From Stomatohabitans albus (lineage in GTDB: Bacteria > Actinomycetota > Nitriliruptoria > Euzebyales > Euzebyaceae): a stretch of DNA of 64,000 nucleotides. Numbering within the stretch: the first letter of the stretch is position 1; every line of letters starts with the position of its first letter. The stretch spans positions 563,790 through 627,789 of the forward strand of contig NZ_JAYKKE010000001.1 in assembly GCF_036336025.1 (NCBI RefSeq), read 5' to 3'. Below are positions 1 through 8,715 of the stretch, one piece after another. The translations under genes were made by a program, and so were the position numbers. The notes below the pieces were generated by a model. That model saw only the letters and a list, made by a program, of their open reading frames with translations. It was not told where the DNA came from and did no database searches.

Positions 1-16
1 GTGATTTCATTCTGAG

Positions 17-988
17 CTATGCACGGACCGCAGCAAGGAAAATACCGAGTGCCTGGTCACTTTCGGGAATCGGGACACAGGGGAAACAGTGGAACAATCC
101 AGGGAAGGTGTGCACGGTAATGGGCAATTCTTGTTCCTTGGCGAGGGTTCCGAGCCGACGGACATCAGCGTGCAAAATGTCATGGGTCGCACTCACAACA
201 GTAATGGGCGCTAAGCCGGATAAATCGCCATAAATAGGACTGACCAACGGGTCTTTCGTATCACGTTCACCAGCTACATAGGTACCTTGAATCCTGAGGA
301 ATTCACGGTTCAGCATGGGATCGCTTGGTTGGATAGCATCCATCTCATCATTGCTGTTAGAAATATCTAACCACGGCGAAATCAATAACCCAGCTTTGGG
401 CATAGGTGCATTCCGGTCTCGTAGCATTTGAAGTAATGACAGGGCCAAACCACCCCCCGCCGAATCCCCCATCACTACGATAGATTGCGGGTCAATCCCA
501 CGTTCATTAATGAGGTACTGATAGCGGGCGAATACCATATCATGCATTTCCGGTGCACTGTGGGTTGGTGCTTTGGGATAAACGGGCATGACAATATGAG
601 CATTAAAGGCCCGAGCTATCCGGTTAAAGAATGGGTAGTACAACAACGCTGGATCACTCCAATACCCGCCCCCGTGAAGATAGAAGATCGTGTAATCAGG
701 ATGGGTACGCTCATGACCGGCAATGATGGTGTCTGATAACCCGTCATAGGTGGTGATACCAAACAAGCTCGATGCTAATGGGGGAAGCTCATAGGTCGTT
801 GTGCTGTCAGCATATCCAGCTTCAACATCTGGCTGTGTCTCAGCTCGTCCACCCATCAGCAACAAATAGTCCTTATACAGGACACTTCCCAGACTCTCTT
901 TCTGTTGATTGGCTGCTGCAGTACGCATTGCCAAGAACCCTGCCCCAGCAACTGCAGCTAACCGAATCCCAAGATGTAACGGCCCCAT
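17..988 (-). CDS. Alpha/beta hydrolase, hormone-sensitive-lipase-type esterase
   Basis: 323-aa carboxylesterase-type hydrolase. The oxyanion-hole motif HGGG (in FYLHGGGYW), the nucleophile elbow GDSAGG, an acid region SATHDIL and a late histidine in GLFHCFP form the complete triad expected of the HSL/acetyl-hydrolase family. The first ~25 residues are hydrophobic (GIRLAAVAGAGFLA), which suggests a signal peptide or membrane anchor, so the enzyme probably acts at the cell surface. The ATG has a GAAGG ribosome site about 10 bases upstream. It is divergent from dacB, with a ~320-bp spacer. The natural substrate cannot be told from the sequence; small acyl esters are usual for the family. Confidence 0.85.
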   Translation of the reverse strand: MGPLHLGIRLAAVAGAGFLAMRTAAANQQKESLGSVLYKDYLLLMGGRAETQPDVEAGYADSTTTYELPPLASSLFGITTYDGLSDTIIAGHERTHPDYTIFYLHGGGYWSDPALLYYPFFNRIARAFNAHIVMPVYPKAPTHSAPEMHDMVFARYQYLINERGIDPQSIVVMGDSAGGGLALSLLQMLRDRNAPMPKAGLLISPWLDISNSNDEMDAIQPSDPMLNREFLRIQGTYVAGERDTKDPLVSPIYGDLSGLAPITVVSATHDILHADVRRLGTLAKEQELPITVHTFPGLFHCFPCVPIPESDQALGIFLAAVRA

Positions 989-1306
989 CTTAAGAAACCT
1001 TCCTTCTCATACCCTTCAGTCCAACGCACCTTCTGTAGGTAGTGATAACGCTAAACGACGCCCAGACCCGTTGTCGAACCCACTCCTCGTTTCCCAGGGA
1101 TAAAAATGGAGAACAAACCGGAGGAGTTGGTCATTGGTACGAACAAGACCGCATTGATGTCCTAAGGTAAGGCTTGCCTGTTCAAATGGATTAGCCGGAG
1201 TTAGGCGACTATTTGCCTCCCGTTTGGTACCGTGAGCCACAAGCATGTGTATGAAGCGAGACGGATCAGCCTATTACACTTCCTGTAGCCGAAGGCAAGG
1301 GGGTAG
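989..1306. other. Intergenic spacer between divergent genes
   Basis: This 318-bp spacer separates the divergent esterase and dacB genes and must hold both promoters. I see no strong hairpin, tRNA or repeat. A 76-codon minus-strand open frame (1016-1246) lies inside it, but it has no ribosome site and no recognisable protein features, so I do not call it a gene. Confidence 0.5.
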
Positions 1307-2989
1307 ATGATGGCTACATCAAAAGTGGGTAGGCATGTAACGCCTCAACCCAATGGTCGTCGTGCTCCTCGTGCACAACAGCCTCGTCGATTCACTCGTA
1401 AATCGAGCGCGCCCACGTCTCGTTATCGTGGCCCAGCAACCATCATCGAGTGGATTATGAGTGTTGGCCTCGTAGGCCTCGTCGGTCTGGCATTAGGCCT
1501 TAATGCCGTAAGCGCCTATACCGCCCCTCAGTCAGCACCTCCCATTTCCTCAATGGCGGCACAACAAGCCGCTACCCCGGAGCCAGGGCAAGCAAGCGAC
1601 CCCAACAGCGAGGGCATCTCGCGGGTCGGCCGTGATGTGCGCCCACCTATGTTAGGGAAAGCAGCTGATACGAACGCCGTTGAGGTCATCCGAAAAACCC
1701 TTGCACCCACGTTGGCAAGGTTTCCTCAGCATGACCAAGTGAGTGTTGCCCTCATTGACCCATCTGGCCGAATGATTGTTGGCCTCAACGAGGATGAACC
1801 TTTATTACCAGCTTCGGCAATCAAAGTAGCAACTGGCTCTGCGCTCTGGAACACGTTTGGTCCCGACTATCACTTCACAACGCGATTGATGGCTCGCGGC
1901 GATCTATCCCCCGACGGTGTACTGAACGGTGACCTCTTTCTGGTTGGCGATGGTGACCCATCACTGATGAGCGAGCTGGCAATTGATTGGAAAGTCCGCC
2001 CTCCTCGCCCCACGCTGAGCATGGGGACGATTGCCGAAGCCATAAAAAAAGCCGGTATCAAGTCCATCACTGGATCCGTAGTCGGCGTAGATAACATCTT
2101 TCACGGTGACCAAATCGCAAAGGGTTGGAAAGACTCCTATATCAGCGAACAAAATGCTACCTATATCCGTGCCCTCAGCGTTGATCGTGGCCGCGTCATC
2201 ATCCCGAAAAATGAAAACGCATCGGATGAACGTGCCACTGACAAGGCGGTGTACCACACCACTCAAGTGGGTAACGCCGAACCTGAAACATTCCAAACGA
2301 TTGCAAGTCCAGACACTCGAAAAGATGCCGCAGCCGCATTAACCCAGAGTTTGTCTGCACGCGGAGTCATGGTTGGTGGCCTCCCTGGTGCCGAGGATGC
2401 GCTGCCCTCTGATGCCAAAGAAGTAACCGCAGTACAAGGCCCCGCACTCCGCCAACTAGTTGATTGGATGGCATTACGAAGCGACAACCATATGGCGGAT
2501 ATGTTGATTCGCCGCTTGGACGTTCAAGAAGGTGGAGACGGTTCGTTCAAATCTGCGTCCAACGTCGTTATTGACCATATGGAACAGCTCGGTATTGATA
2601 CGGCCAATATGGTGATGGAGGACGGTTCCGGATTAAGTCGTGATGACCGAGTTTCAGCCATGCAACTTGCCCAGATTGTCCTGCACATGGGTTATACCGA
2701 CCCAGACTGGTTAGGAACCTTGGCCCTCATGGGGGAAACAGGCACCACGACAAACCGGTTAAAAAACACACCAGCACAGGGCCGTTGGATGGGAAAAACC
2801 GGCACCCTTGACGATGTATCCACCTATGTGGGTGCCATCAAAGATCGCCAAAACGGAGTCTGGACCCTTGCCATGATGGCCAATAAGACCACATCAGCGA
2901 GCGAAGCGGAAACACTCCAAGACGAACTGCTTGTGAGCCTGGCAAAGGTTCTGGTCCCACCGCCGAGTTTTTCGCCATCTGAGGGGTAG
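1307..2989 (+). CDS. dacB: D-Ala-D-Ala carboxypeptidase/endopeptidase, PBP4 (DacB) family
   Basis: 560-aa penicillin-binding protein of the S13 class, which trims or cleaves peptidoglycan cross-links outside the membrane. All three active-site motifs are present in order: SAIK (Ser170-Lys173), SDN (392-394) and KTGT (497-500). A basic cytoplasmic leader is followed by one membrane segment at about 46-70 (SVGLVGLVGLALGLNAV), so the protein is membrane-anchored rather than freely secreted; a Pro/Ala-rich stretch then leads into the catalytic domain. The large insertion between SxxK and SDN is typical of PBP4. A GGGGG-rich ribosome site sits 3-6 bases before tandem ATGs at 1307/1310. The next hydrolase gene begins 3 bp after the stop, so the two are co-transcribed. 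Confidence 0.93.
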   Translation: MMATSKVGRHVTPQPNGRRAPRAQQPRRFTRKSSAPTSRYRGPATIIEWIMSVGLVGLVGLALGLNAVSAYTAPQSAPPISSMAAQQAATPEPGQASDPNSEGISRVGRDVRPPMLGKAADTNAVEVIRKTLAPTLARFPQHDQVSVALIDPSGRMIVGLNEDEPLLPASAIKVATGSALWNTFGPDYHFTTRLMARGDLSPDGVLNGDLFLVGDGDPSLMSELAIDWKVRPPRPTLSMGTIAEAIKKAGIKSITGSVVGVDNIFHGDQIAKGWKDSYISEQNATYIRALSVDRGRVIIPKNENASDERATDKAVYHTTQVGNAEPETFQTIASPDTRKDAAAALTQSLSARGVMVGGLPGAEDALPSDAKEVTAVQGPALRQLVDWMALRSDNHMADMLIRRLDVQEGGDGSFKSASNVVIDHMEQLGIDTANMVMEDGSGLSRDDRVSAMQLAQIVLHMGYTDPDWLGTLALMGETGTTTNRLKNTPAQGRWMGKTGTLDDVSTYVGAIKDRQNGVWTLAMMANKTTSASEAETLQDELLVSLAKVLVPPPSFSPSEG

Positions 2990-2992
2990 GAG

Positions 2993-4291
2993 ATGATGGG
3001 CAAACGCCGTAGACAATCGAGTATCGCGCTTGCAGGGGCTATCACAACTGGTGCATTAGTTGCCAGCGGCATGGTGTTGGGAGAAGTGATCCGCTCCCAA
3101 GTTGTTGCACCTACCCGGGCACGAACCTTGTTAGATACAACCGTGCAATTCACAGCTCGCGGCACCGTCATTCTTCCTGGGGTACATAAATCTTGGACTC
3201 CATTGACAGGGATACGTACAGCCCGTTCTGTCTATCGACTTGGCCCCTTGAGCGAGCCGGTAGATCCCTCACGCACGAGTGGATGTGAGCGGCCAGTTAC
3301 CCGTATGTTTGGGCCAGAGGAAGCCCCAGGTACCTACGGAGCTCGGTTTTATACCTACCAATGGTTCAGCGCTAAAGAAGCTGGCCTTAATGAGCGTTTT
3401 GAAGCGGTACCAACCCCTTATGGCACTGCCCCTGCCAAAATATGGACGGCACCACAGGTAGCCCAACAGTCAGACACATGGGTCATAGGCGTCCACGGTC
3501 GTTCTGCAGTCCATGAAGAATTGTTACGTATGGCGACGATCAGTTGTAGCCGTGGGTTCCCGTTTATGGCGATTAGTTATCGCAATGACCAAGTGGGAGG
3601 ACCCCACACTGATGGGGTCAGCCGCATGGGCAGTACGGAATGGGAGGACCTGGACTGGGCCATTCGCCATGCACAACAATCGGGCGCCAAACGAGTCATT
3701 CTGCTTGGCGCCAGTCAAGGAGCATCCCTTATCGGATATTGGTTAGCTAAGGCTAAAACAGACCCTGATGCCCTTGTTTCCAACCCATCTGGTATCGCTG
3801 GAGTCATTCTTGATTCACCGCTTATTCGTGGATCAGCCGCGTTACGGGCCGCTATTCATAGTTCAGGAGTGCCGTCTGGGGTAGACCGTTTTTTAACGAT
3901 GGCTACATCGGGGTGGATGGGTGTACGCGGACCACAACATGTCATTACTGTCAATCACCTCAATACCTTTAAGACGAGCAACCTCCCAACACTGCTCTTT
4001 GTCGGGATGAAAGACACGATGATGAGTCCTGAGCCGGCCTTACGGCTCTCAAAAGCAGACCATGTCACCTCAGTTATTGATGACCAGGCTGAACATGTTG
4101 AGGTGTATAACGAATCCGAAGAAACCTACACCGAAGTAATGGCGGCCTGGCTGGAGCATATTGCTGATCCGATATACCACCCCTCGGCACCAGTACGTTC
4201 AGGTGATCATCTCCCACCCTTTACACCTGATGAAACTGACGACTCATCGAACCTCGAGACTGAACAGATCGTCACCCGCAAACACACCTAA
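2993..4291 (+). CDS. Membrane-anchored alpha/beta hydrolase
   Basis: 432-aa protein with an N-terminal membrane segment (about 9-27, SIALAGAITTGALVASGMVLG) and an extracytoplasmic alpha/beta-hydrolase fold. Visible motifs are a core strand ending in GVHGR, the nucleophile elbow GASQGA, an Asp in LLFVGMKDTMM and a His in DDQAEHVEVY followed by a C-terminal helix. Organisation recalls prolyl-oligopeptidase/dienelactone-hydrolase relatives, but no specific family can be named. It sits 3 bp behind dacB with its own GAGGGGTAGGAG ribosome site, so a cell-envelope role is likely by context. Its last 48 bp overlap the end of the convergent EIIA gene. Confidence 0.75.
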   Translation: MMGKRRRQSSIALAGAITTGALVASGMVLGEVIRSQVVAPTRARTLLDTTVQFTARGTVILPGVHKSWTPLTGIRTARSVYRLGPLSEPVDPSRTSGCERPVTRMFGPEEAPGTYGARFYTYQWFSAKEAGLNERFEAVPTPYGTAPAKIWTAPQVAQQSDTWVIGVHGRSAVHEELLRMATISCSRGFPFMAISYRNDQVGGPHTDGVSRMGSTEWEDLDWAIRHAQQSGAKRVILLGASQGASLIGYWLAKAKTDPDALVSNPSGIAGVILDSPLIRGSAALRAAIHSSGVPSGVDRFLTMATSGWMGVRGPQHVITVNHLNTFKTSNLPTLLFVGMKDTMMSPEPALRLSKADHVTSVIDDQAEHVEVYNESEETYTEVMAAWLEHIADPIYHPSAPVRSGDHLPPFTPDETDDSSNLETEQIVTRKHT

Positions 4292-4906
4292 ACTCCCCGC
4301 ATTGGGCCGTACCTCTACATCATGGTCGCTGATGTGTTGGATAAGAACACAGGTGGCTAATGACTGAACTTGGGCACACACTCGCTCAAAGTCAAACCGT
4401 ATGATCGGTTGCCCGACCACCACGTCGTCACCATCTTGTACCTCAGCGATAAAGGTTCCTTGAGGGAGGTGGACCGTATCCACCCCGATATGTACAAGGA
4501 CGTCTATACCTGTCTCGGTCGTGATGGTGAATGCGTGCAGTGTGGGAAATGGTAAATGAAGCTTTCCAGCGACTGGTGCAACGATAAGCCCAGATTCGGC
4601 ATCCACAGCAAGGCCAGCACCAAAATAAGTTTCAGCAATGGTGGGGTCCGGTACTTGGGTCAATGCCAAAACAGTCCCATCAACCGGGGCATGTACTTGG
4701 ACTGTTGGGTCCACAACGGCTGGCGCATTGGCAACAGCCTTTGCCGGGGTGGGACCCCGATACCCTTTGCCGGGTTCGTCAATAAACGTAGGGATAAAGG
4801 GTTCGTCCTTCCCTCGCCCAATCAAGGTTCTTAATGTGCGAATTAACCCGGCCATCATCAAAACGGTAGCGCATACGGACGATCTTGACCGACACTCAGG
4901 TTCCAC
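4244..4906 (-). CDS. crr: Stand-alone PTS EIIA component, glucose (Crr) family
   Basis: Cytoplasmic phospho-carrier that passes phosphate from HPr to a sugar-specific EIIB/C and often acts as a regulator. The conserved pair of histidines is present: HAFTI (His124, supporting) and VLVHIGVDTV (His139, phosphorylated by analogy with E. coli His90), plus GxGLAVxxxxGxIxAPxxG. At 220 aa it is longer than the usual 150-170, with a basic leader. The start is uncertain: GTG at 4906 has a GGAG very close to it, and ATGs at 4858/4855 lack a clear ribosome site; a start at 4858 gives 204 aa. No EIIB/C, HPr or EI gene is nearby. It diverges from the chemosensory operon and overlaps the end of the convergent hydrolase gene. 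Confidence 0.85.
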   Translation of the reverse strand: MEPECRSRSSVCATVLMMAGLIRTLRTLIGRGKDEPFIPTFIDEPGKGYRGPTPAKAVANAPAVVDPTVQVHAPVDGTVLALTQVPDPTIAETYFGAGLAVDAESGLIVAPVAGKLHLPFPTLHAFTITTETGIDVLVHIGVDTVHLPQGTFIAEVQDGDDVVVGQPIIRFDFERVCAQVQSLATCVLIQHISDHDVEVRPNAGSLGVFAGDDLFSLEVR

Positions 4907-4961
4907 GCTCCGGTGCCGAACTTATGGGCACGATCAATTCCGTTCACCTCATGGAGATACT

Positions 4962-5357
4962 TTGAAACGCGCACTTGTGGTAGATGATTCACGAGCGATG
5001 TGCAGTCTATTGCGCCGGTTACTTTCTCGGTTCGGCTTTGAAAGTGATATTGCGCACAATGGTGAAGAAGCTCTAAAAAAAGTGGAAGAGCATGGGGCCT
5101 ATGATGTGGCGTTAATTGACCACAACATGCCCATTATGAATGGGATCGCGATGATCGAAGCTATCCGTGAACATCGTGAGTATGACCATATGAAACTGTT
5201 GATGGTCACTGGTGATTCGGATCCACGCACCGTGGTACGTGCTTTACGTTCTGGTGCAGACGAGTACGCAATGAAACCGATCACCGTTGAAGTAATCGAA
5301 GACAAACTTCGGTTGCTCTCACTACCGATCGATCCTGTTCCAACGGCAAATCCCTAG
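4962..5357 (+). CDS. CheY-like single-domain response regulator (first copy)
   Basis: 131-aa receiver domain with no output domain. The acidic pocket (VVDDS), phospho-acceptor Asp53 (LIDHNMP), Thr83 (MVTGDSD) and Lys105 (MKPI) are all present, so it should be phosphorylatable. I place the start at TTG 4962 because GGAG lies 5 bases upstream and the receiver fold begins there (KRALVVDDS); the longer open frame from 4638 runs antisense through the EIIA gene and has no receiver-like sequence. It is the first gene of the operon that continues with cheB 9 bp downstream. The partner kinase is not in the window. Confidence 0.85.
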   Translation: MKRALVVDDSRAMCSLLRRLLSRFGFESDIAHNGEEALKKVEEHGAYDVALIDHNMPIMNGIAMIEAIREHREYDHMKLLMVTGDSDPRTVVRALRSGADEYAMKPITVEVIEDKLRLLSLPIDPVPTANP

Positions 5358-5366
5358 GACGAGATT

Positions 5367-6467
5367 ATGGCCTCCGCAGTAAAGGTGTTGTTAATTGACG
5401 ACGCAAGTCTGATTCGTCGGTTACTTGGTCGTGTCTTAAATCAAGACCCGCTAATCGAAGTTGTTGGTGAGGCCGAAAACGGTCAAGAAGGCGTGGAACT
5501 CGCCCGGACCTTACAGCCCCAAGTCATCATCCTTGATATTGAGATGCCGGTGATGAACGGCATGGAAGCGTTACCACTCCTCAAAAAAGCCGCTCCAAAA
5601 GCTCGTATCATCATGTTCTCAACGCTCACGGAAAGCGGTGCGCGTGCAACATTGGATGCGTTATCTGCTGGAGCAGATGACTATGTAACGAAGCCGTCGA
5701 ATACGGGTAGCTTTGCGGCAACAGCAGGCCAGATAAATAAGCAGTTGGCTCCAATGATTAAAGCATTGGCAGCCTCAGCAACGACATACCCTTCTATACG
5801 TCCTCATGCCGAGCCAAAGGCAGCGCAACAAACGGTGCCAGATGCTGACCACTCGTGGTTAACGGTTACAAGTGATGGGGCACCAGAAATTGTGGTGGTG
5901 GGTGTTTCAACGGGAGGCCCACAAGCCTTGCAAACGTTTGTGCCGGCGTTACCAGCAGATCTCGAGGTACCGGTATTGATTGTTCAGCATATGCCTGCAA
6001 TGTTTACCCGCCTCCTTGCCGAACGTTTGGATGCCCAAAGCGCCGTGAAAGTGGGTGAAGCAACAAACGGTCAGGTCGTTAAACCTGGAGAAGTGTGGTT
6101 TGCCCCTGGTGGAGAGCATATGTATGTAACTCGCCAGGGAGAGAACATCGTATTAACCACGGACACAGCACCACCGGTCAATGAATGCCGCCCTGCTGTC
6201 GACCCGCTCTTTGAATCTGCGGTTGAGAACTTTGGATCCCGTGTATTAGGTGTCATGTTGACCGGCATGGGTAACGATGGCTTAGCTGGTTCACGCCTTA
6301 TTAAAAGTGTTGACGGGTATGTCATCGTTCAGGACCAGGCCAGCAGTGTGGTATGGGGTATGCCCGGCATGGTCGCGAAAGCTGATCTTGCCGATCAAAT
6401 CCTTCCTCTGAATGAAATTGCACCACGTGTTGTTGATTTGCTATCAACCCCGAGGAATCGCAAATGA
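5367..6467 (+). CDS. cheB: Protein-glutamate methylesterase CheB
   Basis: 366-aa chemoreceptor methylesterase/deamidase that, with CheR, sets receptor adaptation. An N-terminal receiver domain (phospho-acceptor Asp57 in LDIEMPVMNG, KPSN at 109-112) is joined by a ~50-residue linker to the catalytic domain, whose triad is Ser181 (GVSTGG), His208 (VQHMP) and Asp304 (TGMGNDG), the same spacing as in E. coli CheB. Length and architecture are standard. Its stop overlaps the cheR start by 4 bp (ATGA), indicating translational coupling. Confidence 0.97.
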   Translation: MASAVKVLLIDDASLIRRLLGRVLNQDPLIEVVGEAENGQEGVELARTLQPQVIILDIEMPVMNGMEALPLLKKAAPKARIIMFSTLTESGARATLDALSAGADDYVTKPSNTGSFAATAGQINKQLAPMIKALAASATTYPSIRPHAEPKAAQQTVPDADHSWLTVTSDGAPEIVVVGVSTGGPQALQTFVPALPADLEVPVLIVQHMPAMFTRLLAERLDAQSAVKVGEATNGQVVKPGEVWFAPGGEHMYVTRQGENIVLTTDTAPPVNECRPAVDPLFESAVENFGSRVLGVMLTGMGNDGLAGSRLIKSVDGYVIVQDQASSVVWGMPGMVAKADLADQILPLNEIAPRVVDLLSTPRNRK

Positions 6468-7339
6468 GTATGGAGGCGTCAGCCCCATCCAGTAGCCCTC
6501 TGAGACTTAACAACAAAGTCAGTCAAGGGGACTACGAGTGGGTTCGTGAGTTCTTGCGCCGTGAGTGTGCGATATCACTGAGCGCTGGAAAAGAGTATTT
6601 GGTATCCAGTCGGATGACGCCGCTTATTCGACAATATGGTTTTAATGACATTGCTGAGCTCATTGAGGCAGTTCGCCAAGACCAAACCTCTCCACTGGCA
6701 GGAGAATTGGTTGACGCAATGACAACAAATGAAACATCATTTTTTCGTGATGTTCACCCATTTGATAGTCTGCGCGACAATGTTCTACCAGAACTGATAC
6801 CGGCACGTTCAGCAACAAAGCGCCTCCAGATTTGGAGTGGGGCTTGTTCATCGGGCCAAGAACCCTTAAGTATCGCAATGTTGATCCGCGAGAACTTTCC
6901 TGAACTGAACGACTGGAATATTCAGATTATCGGTACAGATATTTCTCGATCTATTTTAGCCAAGGCAGAGAAAGGCGAGTACAGCCAGCTAGAAGTTAAT
7001 CGCGGTCTGCCTGCCCGTCTCCTTGTTAAGTATTTTGACCGCCATGGTGCACGATTCCGTGTAAAAGACGAATTAATGCAGATGGTGAAGTACGCCCACT
7101 TAAACCTTGCAAAAGAATGGAAAGACCTTCCAACTTTTGATGTGATTTTCCTAAGAAATGTGCTTATTTATTTCGAAGATGACACAAAAGCAAGCATTCT
7201 TCGTCAAGCACGAGAACATCTTGCCGATGATGGGTGGCTTGCACTAGGTGGAGCAGAAACGACCCGCAGAGTACCAAACATGGACTTTTCACGTCACCTG
7301 GTTGGCCGTACGGTCTGGTATCGAGCGTGTAGAGGTTAA
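6464..7339 (+). CDS. cheR: Chemoreceptor methyltransferase CheR
   Basis: 291-aa S-adenosylmethionine-dependent methyltransferase that methylates glutamates on chemoreceptors. The N-terminal helical domain carries TTNETSFFRD (87-96) and the catalytic domain the SAM loop WSGACSSGQEP (124-133), the acidic GTDIS strand and the FLRNVLIYF motif. No extra TPR or pentapeptide-binding domain is visible. Overlaps cheB by 4 bp and its TAA shares one base with the cheX ATG, so it is an internal gene of a tightly packed operon. Receptors to methylate are not encoded in this window. Confidence 0.96.
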   Translation: MSMEASAPSSSPLRLNNKVSQGDYEWVREFLRRECAISLSAGKEYLVSSRMTPLIRQYGFNDIAELIEAVRQDQTSPLAGELVDAMTTNETSFFRDVHPFDSLRDNVLPELIPARSATKRLQIWSGACSSGQEPLSIAMLIRENFPELNDWNIQIIGTDISRSILAKAEKGEYSQLEVNRGLPARLLVKYFDRHGARFRVKDELMQMVKYAHLNLAKEWKDLPTFDVIFLRNVLIYFEDDTKASILRQAREHLADDGWLALGGAETTRRVPNMDFSRHLVGRTVWYRACRG

Positions 7340-7782
7340 TGATGATTTGTACTGACGATGACATTGTTGAAATTGTTGACACTATTTGGGCATCCTTTTT
7401 TGAAGGCGATGTTGACCCAGGTGACCCGGCAGAGTTTTCAGCTCAAACGCGAACCGGGCTTATCCATGTTCATGGACAAGATGAAGCCACAATCAACATC
7501 AAAGTCAATGAAGAGCTGGCTCAAATGATTGCATCCATGATGTTTGGTATCCCCGCGGAAGAACTCGCAGATGATGAAATCACTGATGCACTTGGTGAGA
7601 TTACCAACATGCTGGGTGGTTCAGTGAAGGCCTATTTAACTGGAGATGCCAATCTCAGTTTGCCAACCGTAATTACGGGTGCCTATCGCGTCAATAGCCC
7701 GGGAACGATTACCACAAATACCGTTTGGATGTGGAATAACGATCAACCCATTCTGGTTGAAATTGTTGAACGAGCCAGTTAA
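7339..7782 (+). CDS. cheX: CheX-type CheY-P phosphatase
   Basis: 147-aa protein with the CheC/CheX/FliY phosphatase signature ExxN as ALGEITNMLGG (Glu87, Asn90), the residues that position water for dephosphorylating CheY-P. The surrounding pattern (ELAQMIASMMFG, then IPAEELADDEITDALGEITN) is the normal CheX layout with a single ExxN. It has tandem ATGs at 7339/7342 with AGAGG upstream; the second has better spacing. It lies directly before a CheY gene, its probable substrate. Confidence 0.9.
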   Translation: MMICTDDDIVEIVDTIWASFFEGDVDPGDPAEFSAQTRTGLIHVHGQDEATINIKVNEELAQMIASMMFGIPAEELADDEITDALGEITNMLGGSVKAYLTGDANLSLPTVITGAYRVNSPGTITTNTVWMWNNDQPILVEIVERAS

Positions 7783-7802
7783 ACGCAAACGAAAGAAATG
7801 CT

Positions 7803-8165
7803 ATGAAGGTACTAGTTGTTGATGACTCAAAAGCAATGCGCATGATCGTGACTCGAACCCTGAAGCAAACTGACTTTGCTGATGCAGAAGTCGTTCAGGC
7901 TGAAGACGGTGTTGAAGCGCTTGAAAAAGTTAAGCAAGAAGGTCCATTCAGTCTCATTCTGAGTGACTGGAATATGCCCAATATGGATGGTCTTCAATTC
8001 TTAAAAGAAGTCCGTGCCCTAGGGGTAGACACGACCTTTGGGTTTATTACCACCGAATCAACGGGTGCCCGTCGCCTTGAAGCGATTAAGGCCGGCGCTG
8101 ACTTCACTATCGGCAAACCGTTTACAGCCGATGGGTTTAAAGAAATCATGGCAACTCTGGACTAA
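7803..8165 (+). CDS. cheY: CheY response regulator (second copy)
   Basis: 120-aa canonical CheY: acidic pocket VVDDSKAMR, phospho-acceptor Asp55 (LSDWNMPNMDG), Thr-rich switch region FITTEST and Lys in IGKPF. It resembles textbook CheY more closely than the first receiver of the operon. Placed between two ExxN-motif proteins, it is the likely target of CheX. Whether it acts on a flagellar motor, a type IV pilus or the downstream diguanylate cyclases cannot be told: no motility genes are in the window. Confidence 0.94.
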   Translation: MKVLVVDDSKAMRMIVTRTLKQTDFADAEVVQAEDGVEALEKVKQEGPFSLILSDWNMPNMDGLQFLKEVRALGVDTTFGFITTESTGARRLEAIKAGADFTIGKPFTADGFKEIMATLD

Positions 8166-8202
8166 CCCGAATACTAAATCCACGGTAGCTCGGGAGGACA
8201 TA

Positions 8203-8715
8203 ATGGCGAAAGCACAAGACCCTATCCCTATGCCTCTACAAGATGATGTAAGAGAAATCTTTGGCGATCTCTTTGGGCGCGGGTGCACAGTAGAAAAAAC
8301 AAAAGACCGAATACCGTTTGGTCCCGATCAAGAAGAAATTGTATTAGGTGATTTCATTCTTGATGACGGGTCTGTCGGTGCGGTCGTCAGTGCCGATCTC
8401 GCGATGGCTGCTTATGCCGGGGCCGCTTTGGTCATGATGCCAGTAGGTATTGCTGAAGAAGCACTTAGCGCAGGGCGTATCGATGGAGACATGTTTGACT
8501 GCTTTCGCGAAGTAGTCAACGTCATGGGCCGGTTATTAAACCGAGAGAGCACACCCCATCTACGACTCCGCGCCATTTACCGATCGGGAGATATTTTGCC
8601 CGGTCAAACCCGAACAATGTTACGACAAGCTGACCGCAGGAAAGACTTCGATGTTGCAATCGAGGAGTATGGAACAGGCAAATTGGCCATCATGGTTAAA
8701 GGTACCGCTGCTTAG
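8203..8715 (+). CDS. Divergent CheX/CheC-like protein
   Basis: 170-aa protein, start set at ATG 8203 after the ribosome site GGGAGGA. I do not recognise a named family by overall sequence. However the segment DGDMFDCFREVVNVMGRLLN contains an ExxN motif (Glu103, Asn106) preceded by a hydrophobic helix (ADLAMAAYAGAALVMMP), which is the layout of the CheC/CheX phosphatases, so I infer a diverged paralogue of the cheX product two genes upstream. It could be a second CheY-P phosphatase or a binding protein that has lost catalysis. Its 3' end overlaps the start of the first GGDEF gene. Confidence 0.6.
   Translation: MAKAQDPIPMPLQDDVREIFGDLFGRGCTVEKTKDRIPFGPDQEEIVLGDFILDDGSVGAVVSADLAMAAYAGAALVMMPVGIAEEALSAGRIDGDMFDCFREVVNVMGRLLNRESTPHLRLRAIYRSGDILPGQTRTMLRQADRRKDFDVAIEEYGTGKLAIMVKGTAA

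Noticed and set aside
1016-1246. 76-codon minus-strand open frame between the esterase and dacB
   Set aside because: No ribosome site, no motif or hydrophobic pattern, and it would fill the promoter region of two divergent genes.
4638-4961. N-terminal extension of the first CheY-like gene
   Set aside because: It runs antisense through the EIIA coding region, has no receiver-like sequence, and TTG 4962 has a good ribosome site.
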